Of a stretch of 48,507 bases of DNA, positions 1 through 11,702 are shown piece by piece (position 1 is the first letter of the stretch; each line of letters opens with the position of its first letter). The notes under the pieces were generated by a model. It did no database searches. It saw only the letters and a program-made list of their open reading frames with translations, and had not been told where the DNA came from. Source of the stretch: Azospirillum sp. TSO22-1 (GTDB lineage: Bacteria > Pseudomonadota > Alphaproteobacteria > Azospirillales > Azospirillaceae); the NCBI RefSeq assembly GCF_003116015.1, contig NZ_LGQZ01000053.1, positions 1-48,507 on the forward strand, in the 5' to 3' direction. Both the position numbers and the translations under genes were made by a program.

Positions 1-184
1 GCCGGCGTCGCGGTCCTCGGTCACCACGTGCGGCCCGCCGATGGTGACGAAGGTCTGGTTGACGGCGTCGTACACCGTGCCGCTGCCGTCGCCCCGGCGC
101 AACACGTAGACGTCGTCGCCGCCGCCGGTGATGGTGTCGGCGCTGCCCAGGAACAGCTCATCGCGCGACGGCGCCACCGCCGGC
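1..184 (-). CDS. Fragment of an RTX / haemolysin-type calcium-binding repeat protein, open at the window edge
   Basis: Read on the minus strand, this frame is open to the window edge and contains the stretch GGGDDVYVLRRGDGSGTVYD. That resembles the haemolysin-type calcium-binding related repeat (the D-D-x-Y-x-F-x-x-G-D-G-x-D pattern) of secreted RTX proteins, preceded by a GSADTITGGG segment like a beta-roll nonapeptide turn. The remaining C-terminal part lies left of the window. On its upstream side the frame enters the inverted repeat of a mobile element at position 185, so the gene is probably interrupted there. No start codon or RBS can be assigned. Identification as an RTX relative is moderate, and the substrate or role is unknown. 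Confidence 0.5.
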
Positions 185-250
185 TGAGGTGATGTGGTGG
201 ACGGCCCTTTCACCAAATGTCGGCGAAAAGCGTTGACCGTCGAAGAAACC
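185..250 (+). repeat. Left terminal inverted repeat of the 458 bp element
   Basis: Sixty-six bases whose reverse complement matches 577-642 at 64 of 66 positions. The outer end is TGAGGTGATG; pairing stops immediately outside it (C at 184 against C at 643). Confidence 0.85.
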
Positions 251-513
251 TGTGTGGACGGCCCCTTCGGTGCAAGAGGGAAATTCGTTCTGACGACCGA
301 TCGGATGCATCCATGTGTCCGGCCTGTTGTCGCGGCTTGTGGCCGCTGGCCTTGATGAATTCCGCGGATCGACGCCCAAATCACCTCATCGCGCTCGACG
401 GCGCTTGGTCCCCGTGGGTTTGATCGATCCCCGGCCGAGCCGGTTCGTCATCACATCTGACCACCCTCGCACATCCGCCCCGCCGAGCAATCGAGTCGGC
501 GGCAGGGCAGACA

Positions 514-558
514 ACGGCTATTCGCCAGATCCACACCGATCGTCGTCAGCGCGCCCAT
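514..558 (-). pseudogene. N-terminal relic of an IS110-family transposase
   Basis: The minus strand reads ATG followed by GALTTIGVDLANSR, with AGGAG a few bases upstream. The TTIGVDLA core is the first strand of the DEDD RuvC-like catalytic domain that opens IS110-family transposases, and the D is the first catalytic acidic residue. After about 15 codons the family resemblance is lost, so only the start survives. The assignment rests on one short motif and could be coincidental. Confidence 0.4.
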
Positions 559-576
559 GGCCGGCTCCTATGAGGT

Positions 577-642
577 GGTTTCTTCGACGGCCAACGCTTT
601 TCACCGACATTTGGTGAAAGGGCCGTCCACCACATCACCTCA
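577..642 (-). repeat. Right terminal inverted repeat of the 458 bp element
   Basis: Inverted partner of 185-250, ending CACATCACCTCA at its outer edge. Both arms also contain a short internal palindrome, GGTGAAA against TTTCACC. Confidence 0.85.
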
Positions 643-772
643 CTTTGCGCGGAGCCCTGCTTACGCACGCTCGTAGTTCTCCATGGCAAAGAGGTGCTCT
701 CCTGAAGGATATGACCCCGGCACCAAGCGGGGGCGCGTCTGTTCCGTCCGAAACGTTCAGGGGAGCCGCACC

Positions 773-952
773 ATGCCGAACCGTTCGACAACGGAACGCA
801 TAACCGCCGTCACGAAGGCTCAGCTCCAGGCCGCGCAAGCTGCCAGCCGCGCCGTTCAGACACGCCAGCGCGCCGAAGCGCTGTTTCAGCAGGCGGAGCG
901 CTTGCGCCGGATGTCCATGCCAACGGTAAAGGAGAGCCATCTGCGGCGGTAG
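773..952 (+). CDS. Small hypothetical protein, 59 aa, Ala/Gln/Arg-rich helix
   Basis: The ATG at 773 is preceded by a good ribosome site (AGGGGAG, 8 bases upstream), which favours it over the longer frame opening at 683. The protein is 59 residues, begins MPNRSTTERITAV and is dominated by an Ala-, Gln- and Arg-rich segment that should form one amphipathic, possibly coiled-coil helix (residues about 12-48). It has no signal peptide, membrane segment or cysteine. No family is recognised. It stands alone between the mobile element and a convergent peptidase gene. Confidence 0.5.
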   Translation: MPNRSTTERITAVTKAQLQAAQAASRAVQTRQRAEALFQQAERLRRMSMPTVKESHLRR

Positions 953-1139
953 CCCTGATGGGCCAGCCTTGCCTACCGCTGTGCGTGATGCTGCGGCTTA
1001 TGCAGGTCGGGACGAAGGGACGGCCACACGATCGGACAAAGGGGCGCGACCTTCGCCATTCGCTTTGACGAACCGGCCCTCCTGTGATTGCAGGAGAACC
1101 AAGCCCTGTTCAGCATTGACACACGCATGGCACCGCCCG

Positions 1140-1724
1140 TCACCGGCCGGTCCAGTGCCGGGGCGCACCGGTGTCGAGGTGCACATAGCCGCTCTCCGGA
1201 TAGTAGCCGATGCCGCCCTCGCCCAACTCCAGCGCGGCCCGATGCAGAGCGTGGGCCGCGCAGCCGGGAAGGCGGACGTCCACCGCACGGCCTTGCAGGT
1301 GGAGGCTCTGTGGTGACGCGCCCAGACCGGCTTCGGCCAGGCGGTGGTTGGTCGCGGGCGAGCGGTAGGCCGACAGCACGTCGAACGGCCGGCCGCGCTC
1401 CAGGCGGCACTGCAGGCGGAACAGCCGGTGCAGAAGGGATTCGTCGATGGCCCGGCATTGGTTGGTGTTGTGGTCGCGCAGGATCCAGGTGAGACGCGCC
1501 AGCGCCTCGGGCAGGGAGCACCCGTCCACGCAGTAGACGTCATCAAAGGCCTCACCGGTCGCCGTGTTGTGCAGGCGCAGGCGCCACTCGCGCGGCGGGC
1601 GCCAGCGCGCGGCCTCGGCAAGTTGTGGGATGGGAGCCAGCGGTGCTGCGAGGGACAGGCGGAGGAGGCACCGGCGGGACAGCGTGGCGCGTGCGTGATC
1701 GGTATTGAAAGCCCCTGCCGGCAT
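1140..1724 (-). CDS. DUF882 / M15-type murein peptidase with N-terminal export signal
   Basis: This 194 aa protein opens with SRRCLLRLSLAAPLA (residues about 16-30), an arginine-pair signal that could use the Tat or Sec route, so it is likely exported. The C-terminal half has the peptidase M15 fold signatures seen in the YcbK/DUF882 group: SAYRSPATN, SLHLQGRAVDV (His and Asp zinc ligands) and GYVHLDTG (third His ligand). Members of this group are thought to act on peptidoglycan peptide bridges. The zinc-binding residues look intact, so it may be active despite lying between transposase debris. Start: ATG at 1724; no strong RBS is visible. Confidence 0.75.
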   Translation of the reverse strand: MPAGAFNTDHARATLSRRCLLRLSLAAPLAPIPQLAEAARWRPPREWRLRLHNTATGEAFDDVYCVDGCSLPEALARLTWILRDHNTNQCRAIDESLLHRLFRLQCRLERGRPFDVLSAYRSPATNHRLAEAGLGASPQSLHLQGRAVDVRLPGCAAHALHRAALELGEGGIGYYPESGYVHLDTGAPRHWTGR

Positions 1725-1810
1725 GGCATCCGTATCCCTGTTCGCGTGGGCGGCGCGGACGCGCGTCGTTCAGCGTCCAACAACTGTGTTTGGCGAGATT
1801 CGTCTCGTTC

Positions 1811-1967
1811 CGCCGGCACGGCATCGACCATGTCTTCCAGCAGCTTGCTGTCGTGCCGGTTGGCCGGGGAGATCCTCACGGCCAGCGGGATGCCGTTGGC
1901 ATCGACAAGGATGTGGGGTAAATCGGCGCGCACCTTCCGGCGCGCAGCGGCCGGGATATCAATGGGT
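1811..1967 (-). pseudogene. Fragment of an IS5-family (IS427-like) transposase
   Basis: The minus-strand frame encodes RADLPHILVDANGIPL followed by AVRISPANRHDSKLLEDMVD, the conserved DDE-domain core of IS5/IS427 transposases (usually VDxNGIPLAVxLSPANxHDS). An in-frame stop at 1968-1970 cuts the N-terminal side and similarity ends after VDAVPA near 1811, so only about 50 of the usual 250 or more residues remain. It is a dead remnant just upstream of the peptidase gene and supports repeated transposition at this end of the window. The 1968-2088 stretch beyond it shows no feature. Confidence 0.75.
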
Positions 1968-2088
1968 TAGAGTGTCAATCGGCGCCGAAAGGGAGTGCCG
2001 ATGCGCGAAGCGCACCCGCAAGAAACGGGTGATGCTTCAGGGATGCGGGGGCGTGCCGTACCCCGCCTGCGGCTACGGCGCGGGCTGA

Positions 2089-4632
2089 TCAGGGAGCGTC
2101 GGCCGGCGTAGAGGAGCGGGCCCATCGCCCAATCGCGGCAAGCAGCGCCGCGTGCTCCACCGGTTTGGCGAGCAGATGGTTCATGCCGGCGCTGCGGCAT
2201 GCCTCGATCACCTGGGAGTGGAGGTCCGCGGTGAACGCGACAACCGGCACCGCCCCCGTTTCACCCGGCAGGGCGCGGATGCGCCGGGTGGCTTCGATGC
2301 CGTCTATTCCCGGCATTTGAACGTCCATCAGGACAAGATCATAGATGCTCCGCTGAACGGCTTGCACCGCCTCCTGGCCGTTCCCGACCACATCGACGGT
2401 GTGCCCTTCCTTGCGCAGCAGCGTCACGACCAGGATCTGGTTCAATGGCGCGTCTTCGGCCAGCAGGATGCGGTGCTGCCCGGACGCCGCTCCCGGCGCG
2501 TGGGAGAGGCGCTCCGGCGCGCCGGTGCCGAGCAGCCCCTCGATCCGCGCCTTGAGTTCGTCGGGGGCGTAGGGCTTGGCAAGCAACTGGAGACCCTGTT
2601 CGAGGCCGTCTTCGGCGGTCACCGCGTGCGCTCCGAAACCGGACGTCAGCAGCACCTTCATCCCAGGCCGCAGCCGCGTGGCATGAAGCGCCAACTCGGC
2701 GCCGTTCATGCCGGGCGGCATGATGACGTCGGTGAACAGCAGATCGACGGGCTCGCCGCGCTGCAACACCGCCAGCGCCTCGTTGGCGTTGGCGGCCGGG
2801 ATGGCCCGGTACCCGAAGGCCTCCAGAAGGGCGACGGCCCCGAACCGGACGAGCGGATCGTCATCGGTCACCAGGATGGTGCGCTGATGGGGCTTTCCGG
2901 GACTGGGGGCGGCGGCCCCGGCGACGGCGACGGCCCGCCGCGACCGCCGCTCCTCCGGCAGGTGGATGGTGACGGTCGTCCCGACGCCCGGCGCGCTGCT
3001 CAGGGCCAGGGTGCCGCCGTGCAGTTCGACCAGCTTGCGGGTCAGCGGAAGCCCTAGACCGGTGCCGTCATGCTGCCGGTTGGCCTGGTTGCCGATCTGG
3101 ACGAAGGCTTCGAGGACGCGCGGCAGGTCCTCCTCCGCGATCCCGATGCCGGTGTCGGCGACCTCGATCACGGGGTGCTCACGCTCCACGGTCACGGTGA
3201 TGGACACCCGGCCGCCCGACGGCGTGTACTTCACGGCGTTGGCCACCAGGTTCAGCAGGATCTGGCGGATGCGCTTTTCGTCGGCGTGGATGAAGCGGGC
3301 GTCGTCGGCCACGGACGCCACCAGTTCCACGCCCGCGCGCTCGGCCCGCGGCCCGAGCATGCGGGTGCTGAAGGTTACCGCCGCCGCCAGGTCGACGGTG
3401 TCCTCGTCGAGAGTCAACTGCCCGGCGTCCGCCTTGGCGTGGTCGAGGATCTCGTTGATGAGTTCCAGGAGGTGCTGGCCGCTGTCCCGGATATCGGTGC
3501 CGAAGTCCACGTACTGGCGGTTTCCGACCGGCCCGAGGGACTCCTTGGCGATCATGTCGGCGAAGCCGATGATGGCGGTCAGCGGCGTCCGGAGTTCGTG
3601 GCTCAGGCTTGCCAGGAAACGGCCCTTGGCCAGGTTCGCCGCTTCGGCCTGCTGGCGGGCGGCGACCAGTTCGGCGTTGGCGGCGACGAGTTCCTCCGTG
3701 CGTTCCGTCAGCCGTGCCAGCGCGCTTTCCGCAGCGGCCTTGGCCGCGGACAGCCGCTCCATCATCTCCTCCTGGCTGTGGACCCCGGCGAAGCTGCGGG
3801 TCGTCTGGAACGCACGGACGACGCCGTAGCTCAGCAGAAAGAAGCCGCCGGCGAAGATGGCGTGGGCGATCCACCACAGATGGTTCCAGGGCCTTGCGAT
3901 CACGAAGGCGGCCGAGGACTGAACGAAGCAGCAGAGCGCCAGCGCGTAGACCTGCATCAGCGGGGAGCGGATGCGGCGCGCCAGCAGGACCAGCACCCCC
4001 AGAACGCCCAGACCCAGCGCGCCGTACTCCATGGTGAGGCGCACCATCGGGTGCGAGGCGATGGGCGACAGCGCCACCGCCGCGACGGCCACGTCCAGCG
4101 CCAGCAGCCCGGCGATCCACGGCCACCACGCGGCGGCCCGGTTCCGGTTCTCCGGCGGATGGGGCGGCCGTCCGTAAACGAGCAGGCCGACGAACAGGAA
4201 CGCGCTCATGACCACGCGCGAGGCCGGCCCGTACAGCAGGAACAGGAACATGTTCGCATGCGCCGTGCGCGTCAGGATGCCGTGCGGCGCGTAGACGATG
4301 GCGAAGCCGAGGAAGGCCAGGGTCAGCCAGCGCAGGAACGGCTCGCCGGAACTCTCGTAGCAGCGCCACGTCACGAAGGCGACGAAGCCCGACAGCACGA
4401 TGGAGAGGCCGATGGCGACCTCGTGAAAGCCGTGGCTGGCGAAGAGCAGCGCCGGGTCCTGATAGAGGTCGAGGTACGCGATGACCGCTGTCGGCAGCAG
4501 GGCGAACAGCGCGGTCAGGCCCCATCCGTACAGCTTGGTCAGCAAGCGCACCCCGTCGGCCGGATGCCCGTCAACCGCGCTACCCTGTTTCACGAGTTCC
4601 TGGCTCCGGCGATGTGCGCACCCGGTCGCCAT
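2089..4632 (-). CDS. Membrane-anchored hybrid sensor histidine kinase with two receiver domains
   Basis: The 847 aa protein (ATG at 4632, with GGGAG about 11 bases upstream; a longer TTG start at 4659 is possible) has an N-terminal block of roughly seven or eight hydrophobic helices (residues about 30-260), a coiled-coil linker, and a HisKA domain with H345 in SLSHELRTPL. An HATPase_c domain follows (DTGIGI and GTGLGLPLTRKL boxes), then two receivers. Receiver 1 carries DDD, TDVIMPP and AKP; receiver 2 carries AED, MDVQMPG, T and AKP, so both look competent. The membrane domain is not a standard sensor that I can name. It is divergent from the giant kinase at 4851, with which it shares a 218 bp intergenic region. 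Confidence 0.9.
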   Translation of the reverse strand: MATGCAHRRSQELVKQGSAVDGHPADGVRLLTKLYGWGLTALFALLPTAVIAYLDLYQDPALLFASHGFHEVAIGLSIVLSGFVAFVTWRCYESSGEPFLRWLTLAFLGFAIVYAPHGILTRTAHANMFLFLLYGPASRVVMSAFLFVGLLVYGRPPHPPENRNRAAAWWPWIAGLLALDVAVAAVALSPIASHPMVRLTMEYGALGLGVLGVLVLLARRIRSPLMQVYALALCCFVQSSAAFVIARPWNHLWWIAHAIFAGGFFLLSYGVVRAFQTTRSFAGVHSQEEMMERLSAAKAAAESALARLTERTEELVAANAELVAARQQAEAANLAKGRFLASLSHELRTPLTAIIGFADMIAKESLGPVGNRQYVDFGTDIRDSGQHLLELINEILDHAKADAGQLTLDEDTVDLAAAVTFSTRMLGPRAERAGVELVASVADDARFIHADEKRIRQILLNLVANAVKYTPSGGRVSITVTVEREHPVIEVADTGIGIAEEDLPRVLEAFVQIGNQANRQHDGTGLGLPLTRKLVELHGGTLALSSAPGVGTTVTIHLPEERRSRRAVAVAGAAAPSPGKPHQRTILVTDDDPLVRFGAVALLEAFGYRAIPAANANEALAVLQRGEPVDLLFTDVIMPPGMNGAELALHATRLRPGMKVLLTSGFGAHAVTAEDGLEQGLQLLAKPYAPDELKARIEGLLGTGAPERLSHAPGAASGQHRILLAEDAPLNQILVVTLLRKEGHTVDVVGNGQEAVQAVQRSIYDLVLMDVQMPGIDGIEATRRIRALPGETGAVPVVAFTADLHSQVIEACRSAGMNHLLAKPVEHAALLAAIGRWARSSTPADAP

Positions 4633-4850
4633 GTTCAGGACGGCTCCCTTCGTTGGCAAGGATGCAGATCAATTCGAACGCCGATACCGGAGGCACGCGG
4701 ACCGCCAGATCCATGGCGTTGCCCTCAGGCGCGCCCCGTGCCCTGTTTCCCTTACCAATCCTTAATGCCTGTGCGACGATTGTGGCCTTTCGGTGTGTTC
4801 GGAGGGTCTCGCTTCCGGACCGCTTGGCGAGGGCTGCGCGGGGGCGGTGG

Positions 4851-8780
<3,930 letters not shown>

Positions 8781-8815
8781 CGGCCGGCATGGAGCGGGAA
8801 TGAGGTGAGCCGGTC

Positions 8816-9673
8816 ATGAAGACCGCGGACATCGAAGCCATCGAGGTCGAGTTGTTCGTCGACGCCCTGCGCCGGCGTCACGGCTACGATTTCGGCGACT
8901 ACGCGCGGGCGTCGCTCAAGCGGCGGATTGCCGGCATCGTCGCCGAACTCGGCTGCCGGCGGATCTCCGACGCCATTCCGCTGATCCTGCACGACGAGGA
9001 CATCCTGCCGCGGGTCCTCGGCATGCTGTCGGTGCCGGTCTCCGAGATGTTCCGCGACCCGCAGGTGTTCCTCGGCCTGCGCACCCACGTGGTGCCGCTG
9101 CTGCAGTCGTACGACCAGATCAACATCTGGCAGGCGGGCTGCGCCTACGGCGAGGAGGTCTACTCGCTGGCCATCCTGCTGGAGGAGGAGGGCCTGTACG
9201 ACCGCGTCCAGATCTACGCGACGGACATCAACGATCAGGCCCTGGCGCGCGCCGAGGAGGGCGTGTTCCCGCTCAAGGGTATACGCAGCTTCGCCGACAA
9301 CTACCTGAAATCCGGCGGGCGGCGCTCGCTGACGGAGTACGTCCATGCCCGCTACGGCTTCGCCGCGATCGACGACCGGCTGAAGCGCAACATCTCGTTC
9401 GCGCATCACAACCTGACGGCGGACGGCGTCTTCTGCGAGGTGAACCTGCTGCTCTGCCGCAACGTGCTCATCTACTTCAACCGGACCCTGCAGAACCGGG
9501 TGCTGCACCTGTTCCACGACAGCCTGGCGCGCAACGGCGTTCTGTGCCTCGGCCGCAAGGAGACGCTGGCGTTCTCGGACCTCGCCGGCCGCTACCAGCC
9601 GCTTGACGCCGCCCAGAGGATTTACCGAAAGGTCCCGGCGCTTGACGACGCCATCGTCCCCACCGTGCGTTGA
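8816..9673 (+). CDS. cheR: CheR-type protein-glutamate O-methyltransferase
   Basis: The 285 aa length and domain order match CheR: an N-terminal helical domain (HGYDFGDYARASLKRRI) and an AdoMet-binding domain with QAGCAYGEEVYSLAI (the usual SAGCSTGEEPYS motif, here with Ala-Tyr), IYATDIN, and LLLCRNVLIYFN. CheR proteins methylate receptor glutamates, but no chemoreceptor gene is nearby and the upstream neighbour is a hybrid kinase, so its target may be that kinase or something encoded elsewhere. It begins 35 bases after the kinase stop and overlaps the start of the following cheB. GAGGTGAG precedes the ATG. Confidence 0.9.
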   Translation: MKTADIEAIEVELFVDALRRRHGYDFGDYARASLKRRIAGIVAELGCRRISDAIPLILHDEDILPRVLGMLSVPVSEMFRDPQVFLGLRTHVVPLLQSYDQINIWQAGCAYGEEVYSLAILLEEEGLYDRVQIYATDINDQALARAEEGVFPLKGIRSFADNYLKSGGRRSLTEYVHARYGFAAIDDRLKRNISFAHHNLTADGVFCEVNLLLCRNVLIYFNRTLQNRVLHLFHDSLARNGVLCLGRKETLAFSDLAGRYQPLDAAQRIYRKVPALDDAIVPTVR

Positions 9674-10253
9674 TGCGGTCGTCGTCGGCTGTTCGGCCGG
9701 CGGGCTCGCGGCGCTGCGGGAGATCCTGTACGGCCTGCCGGCGGACTTCCCGGTGCCGGTGATCGTGGTGGCCCATCACGCCGCCGACGGCGACCGCCTC
9801 ATGGCCGAGATTCTGGACCGCGACAGCCCGCTGCACGTGCTGGGGGCGGAGGAGAAGGAGAAGGCCGTTGCCGGCCGCGTCTATCTCGCACCGGGCGGCT
9901 ATCACCTGCTCGTCGAGGCCGACGGGACCTTCGCGCTGTCGGTCGACCCCAAGGTCTGCAACTGCCGCCCGGCCATCGACGTGCTGTTCGAGAGCGCCGC
10001 CGACGCCTACGGCGAGCGTCTGGTCGGCGTGCTGCTGACCGGTGCCAACCATGATGGCAGCCGGGGCCTGCTGGCGATCCGCAGGGCCGGCGGCCGGACC
10101 GTCGTGCAGGACCCGGCGACCGCGGCGGTCGCCACCATGCCGCAGGCGGCCATCGACGCCGATGCCGCCCAGCACGTGCTGCCTCTCCATGGCATCGCCT
10201 TGTTTCTGCGAACCGCTGCCGACGGACAGGCCGGACTGGCGCAAATTGATTAA
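9642..10253 (+). CDS. CheB-type methylesterase domain protein without receiver
   Basis: About 203 aa, consisting only of the CheB catalytic domain. The Ser of GCSAGG (S18), the His of VVAHHA (H45) and the Asp of LLTGANHDG (D138) form the expected triad. It lacks the N-terminal receiver of chemotaxis CheB. The start is uncertain: TTG at 9642 has AAAGG upstream and overlaps the end of cheR by 32 bases; a longer TTG frame opens at 9603 without an RBS. Translational coupling to cheR is likely. Together with CheR and the upstream kinase it forms a module known from many alphaproteobacteria, in which CheB/CheR tune a non-flagellar pathway. Confidence 0.85.
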   Translation: MTTPSSPPCVDAVVVGCSAGGLAALREILYGLPADFPVPVIVVAHHAADGDRLMAEILDRDSPLHVLGAEEKEKAVAGRVYLAPGGYHLLVEADGTFALSVDPKVCNCRPAIDVLFESAADAYGERLVGVLLTGANHDGSRGLLAIRRAGGRTVVQDPATAAVATMPQAAIDADAAQHVLPLHGIALFLRTAADGQAGLAQID

Positions 10254-10312
10254 AAGACGTATTGTTCCGGAAGTGTCATACGCCATAATGCAGAGTGGCG
10301 AAGTGCGAAGCG

Positions 10313-11410
10313 ATGGGGTTGCCGATGGGTGACGGAAACGGGGTGTGCCAGATCGCGCTGTGCTCGGTCCCGTGCGATCGGGCGATCCTGCAGTTGGGAC
10401 CGACCGACGGCAGCGGCATCCCCAGGGAACGGCCGAAGATCCTCATTGTCGACGACACGCCCGCCAACCTCGTCGTGCTCAGGCGCCTCCTGGCCAGGGT
10501 GGATGCCGAGGTGATCGCCACCTCGTCGGGCAACGAGGCGCTGGCGCTGACGCTCGACCACGACTTCGCCCTGTTCCTTCTCGACGTGCAGATGCCGGAA
10601 ATGGACGGCTACGAGCTGGCCGAACTGCTGACCGGGGAGGAGAGGACGAAAAGCGTTCCCATCATCTTCCTGACCGCCGCCTACAAGGACGAACGCCACC
10701 GCCTGCGCGCCTACGGCACCGGGGCCGTCGACTACATCGAGAAGCCGATCAACGACCAGGTGCTGCTGGCCAAGGTCGGAATCTTCCTTGAGCTGTTCAA
10801 CAACAAGGAAGCCCTGCAATGGGTGCTGGCGGAGCTGGCGCAGAAGAACGTCGATCTCAGCGTCGAGATCGCGCGGCGCCAGCAGCTTGAGGACGACCTG
10901 CGACGGCTGGCGACCACCGACGCGCTGACCAACGTGCCGAACCGCCGGCATTTCATGGAGGTCGCGGAGACGGAATGCCGGCGTTCCCACCGCTACGGCC
11001 ATCCGCTGTCGCTGATCCTCTTCGACATCGACCATTTCAAGCAGATCAACGACACCCATGGCCATGCCGCAGGCGATCAGGTTCTGTCGCGACTCTCCGA
11101 CACCTGCGTGACGGCGTTGCGCGACCAGGACGTCATCGGCCGGCTTGGCGGCGAGGAGTTCGCCGTCCTGCTGCCGGAGACCGACGGCGTGGCGGCTGCG
11201 GCGGTTGCCGAGCGGCTGCGGAACGCTGTGGAACAGGCATCGCCGGTCTGGTCCAACGGTGAGCTCGCTGTGACCATCAGCGCCGGGGTGGCTGCGTGGG
11301 GGCCGGATGACGAAGGCATTGAAACGGTTCTGCACCGGGCCGACGAAGCGCTCTACGAAGCGAAGCGGCAGGGCCGGAACCGCGTGGCCGCAGGTCGGTA
11401 CGCCGCCTGA
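10313..11410 (+). CDS. REC-GGDEF response regulator, diguanylate cyclase
   Basis: A receiver at residues about 42-160 (LIVDDTP, LLDVQMPEMDG, LTAA, EKP) is joined by a helical linker to a GGDEF domain. The active site is intact as GGEEF (279-283), and RDQD (270-273) five residues ahead is a canonical product-inhibition I-site. The enzyme should make cyclic di-GMP under phosphorylation control, plausibly by the 4851 kinase three genes upstream. The start is uncertain: ATG at 10313 is used; GTG at 10295 and ATG at 10325 are in frame, and none has a strong RBS. The gene closes the CheR/CheB operon. Confidence 0.88.
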   Translation: MGLPMGDGNGVCQIALCSVPCDRAILQLGPTDGSGIPRERPKILIVDDTPANLVVLRRLLARVDAEVIATSSGNEALALTLDHDFALFLLDVQMPEMDGYELAELLTGEERTKSVPIIFLTAAYKDERHRLRAYGTGAVDYIEKPINDQVLLAKVGIFLELFNNKEALQWVLAELAQKNVDLSVEIARRQQLEDDLRRLATTDALTNVPNRRHFMEVAETECRRSHRYGHPLSLILFDIDHFKQINDTHGHAAGDQVLSRLSDTCVTALRDQDVIGRLGGEEFAVLLPETDGVAAAAVAERLRNAVEQASPVWSNGELAVTISAGVAAWGPDDEGIETVLHRADEALYEAKRQGRNRVAAGRYAA

Positions 11411-11453
11411 AGGATGAGCGCCGCGTGCCGTTGCCCCCTGGTCACCGGCTTAC

Positions 11454-11482
11454 AAAAATCGGGCGCGCCGATGGCGCGCCCG
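11454..11482 (-). terminator. Intrinsic terminator on the minus strand
   Basis: A perfect 10 bp stem (CGGGCGCGCC at 11460-11469 with GGCGCGCCCG at 11473-11482) has a 3-base loop. Read on the minus strand it is followed by ATTTTTG, a proper T-run; on the plus strand there is no T-run. It therefore terminates transcription coming from the right on the minus strand. The only candidate gene there is the small frame at 11483-11599. Confidence 0.7.
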
Positions 11483-11599
11483 TCAGGTCCGTATGCCCTC
11501 GGGATGCGAATGGGGTTTCGTCCCTTCGCCCCACCATTCCAACGGCCCGGCGTCCGGATGGAACCGCGAACCGGATGCCATACCGCCTTGGACATGCAT
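11483..11599 (-). CDS. Possible 32-38 aa small protein directly before a terminator
   Basis: A minus-strand frame runs from ATG at 11599 (38 aa) or ATG at 11581 (32 aa, MASGSRFHPDAGPLEWWGEG then a short basic and His-rich tail). The inner ATG has AAGG just upstream. The TGA stop abuts the stem of the T-run terminator on the same strand, which is the main argument that this is a real transcription unit. Base composition is not decisive and I do not recognise the sequence. It could instead be an untranslated small RNA or the 5' side of the divergent LuxR promoter. Confidence 0.35.
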   Translation of the reverse strand: MHVQGGMASGSRFHPDAGPLEWWGEGTKPHSHPEGIRT

Positions 11600-11702
11600 C
11601 GGGGGCCGGCGCGGCGTGCCGATTGCCCATTTCGGCTGTTTCCTTTTCACCCCCGGGGGATGCGTCTGCACCTTGACGACGGGGATGAGAGGGAGACGGG
11701 CC

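Larger units (their letters stand above)
185..642. mobile_element. 458 bp MITE-like element with 66 bp terminal inverted repeats and an IS110-like relic inside
   Basis: The two ends (185-250 and 577-642) are inverted copies of each other over 66 bp with two mismatches, and both begin TGAGGTGATGTGGTGGACGG when read inward. The interior has no intact gene. On the minus strand it holds the first codons of an IS110-type transposase and, nearer the left end, degraded sequence. The TGAGGTG core also recurs internally at about 383-389 (inverted) and 571-577, suggesting nested ends or successive insertions. No clear target-site duplication flanks the element. It is best read as a non-autonomous or internally deleted insertion sequence. 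The 643-772 flank shows no recognisable gene. Confidence 0.75.

Noticed and set aside
1967..2200. 77 aa minus-strand frame overlapping the hybrid kinase 3' end
   Set aside because: Arg-rich, no RBS, and overlapping a well-supported gene; it looks like a chance frame.
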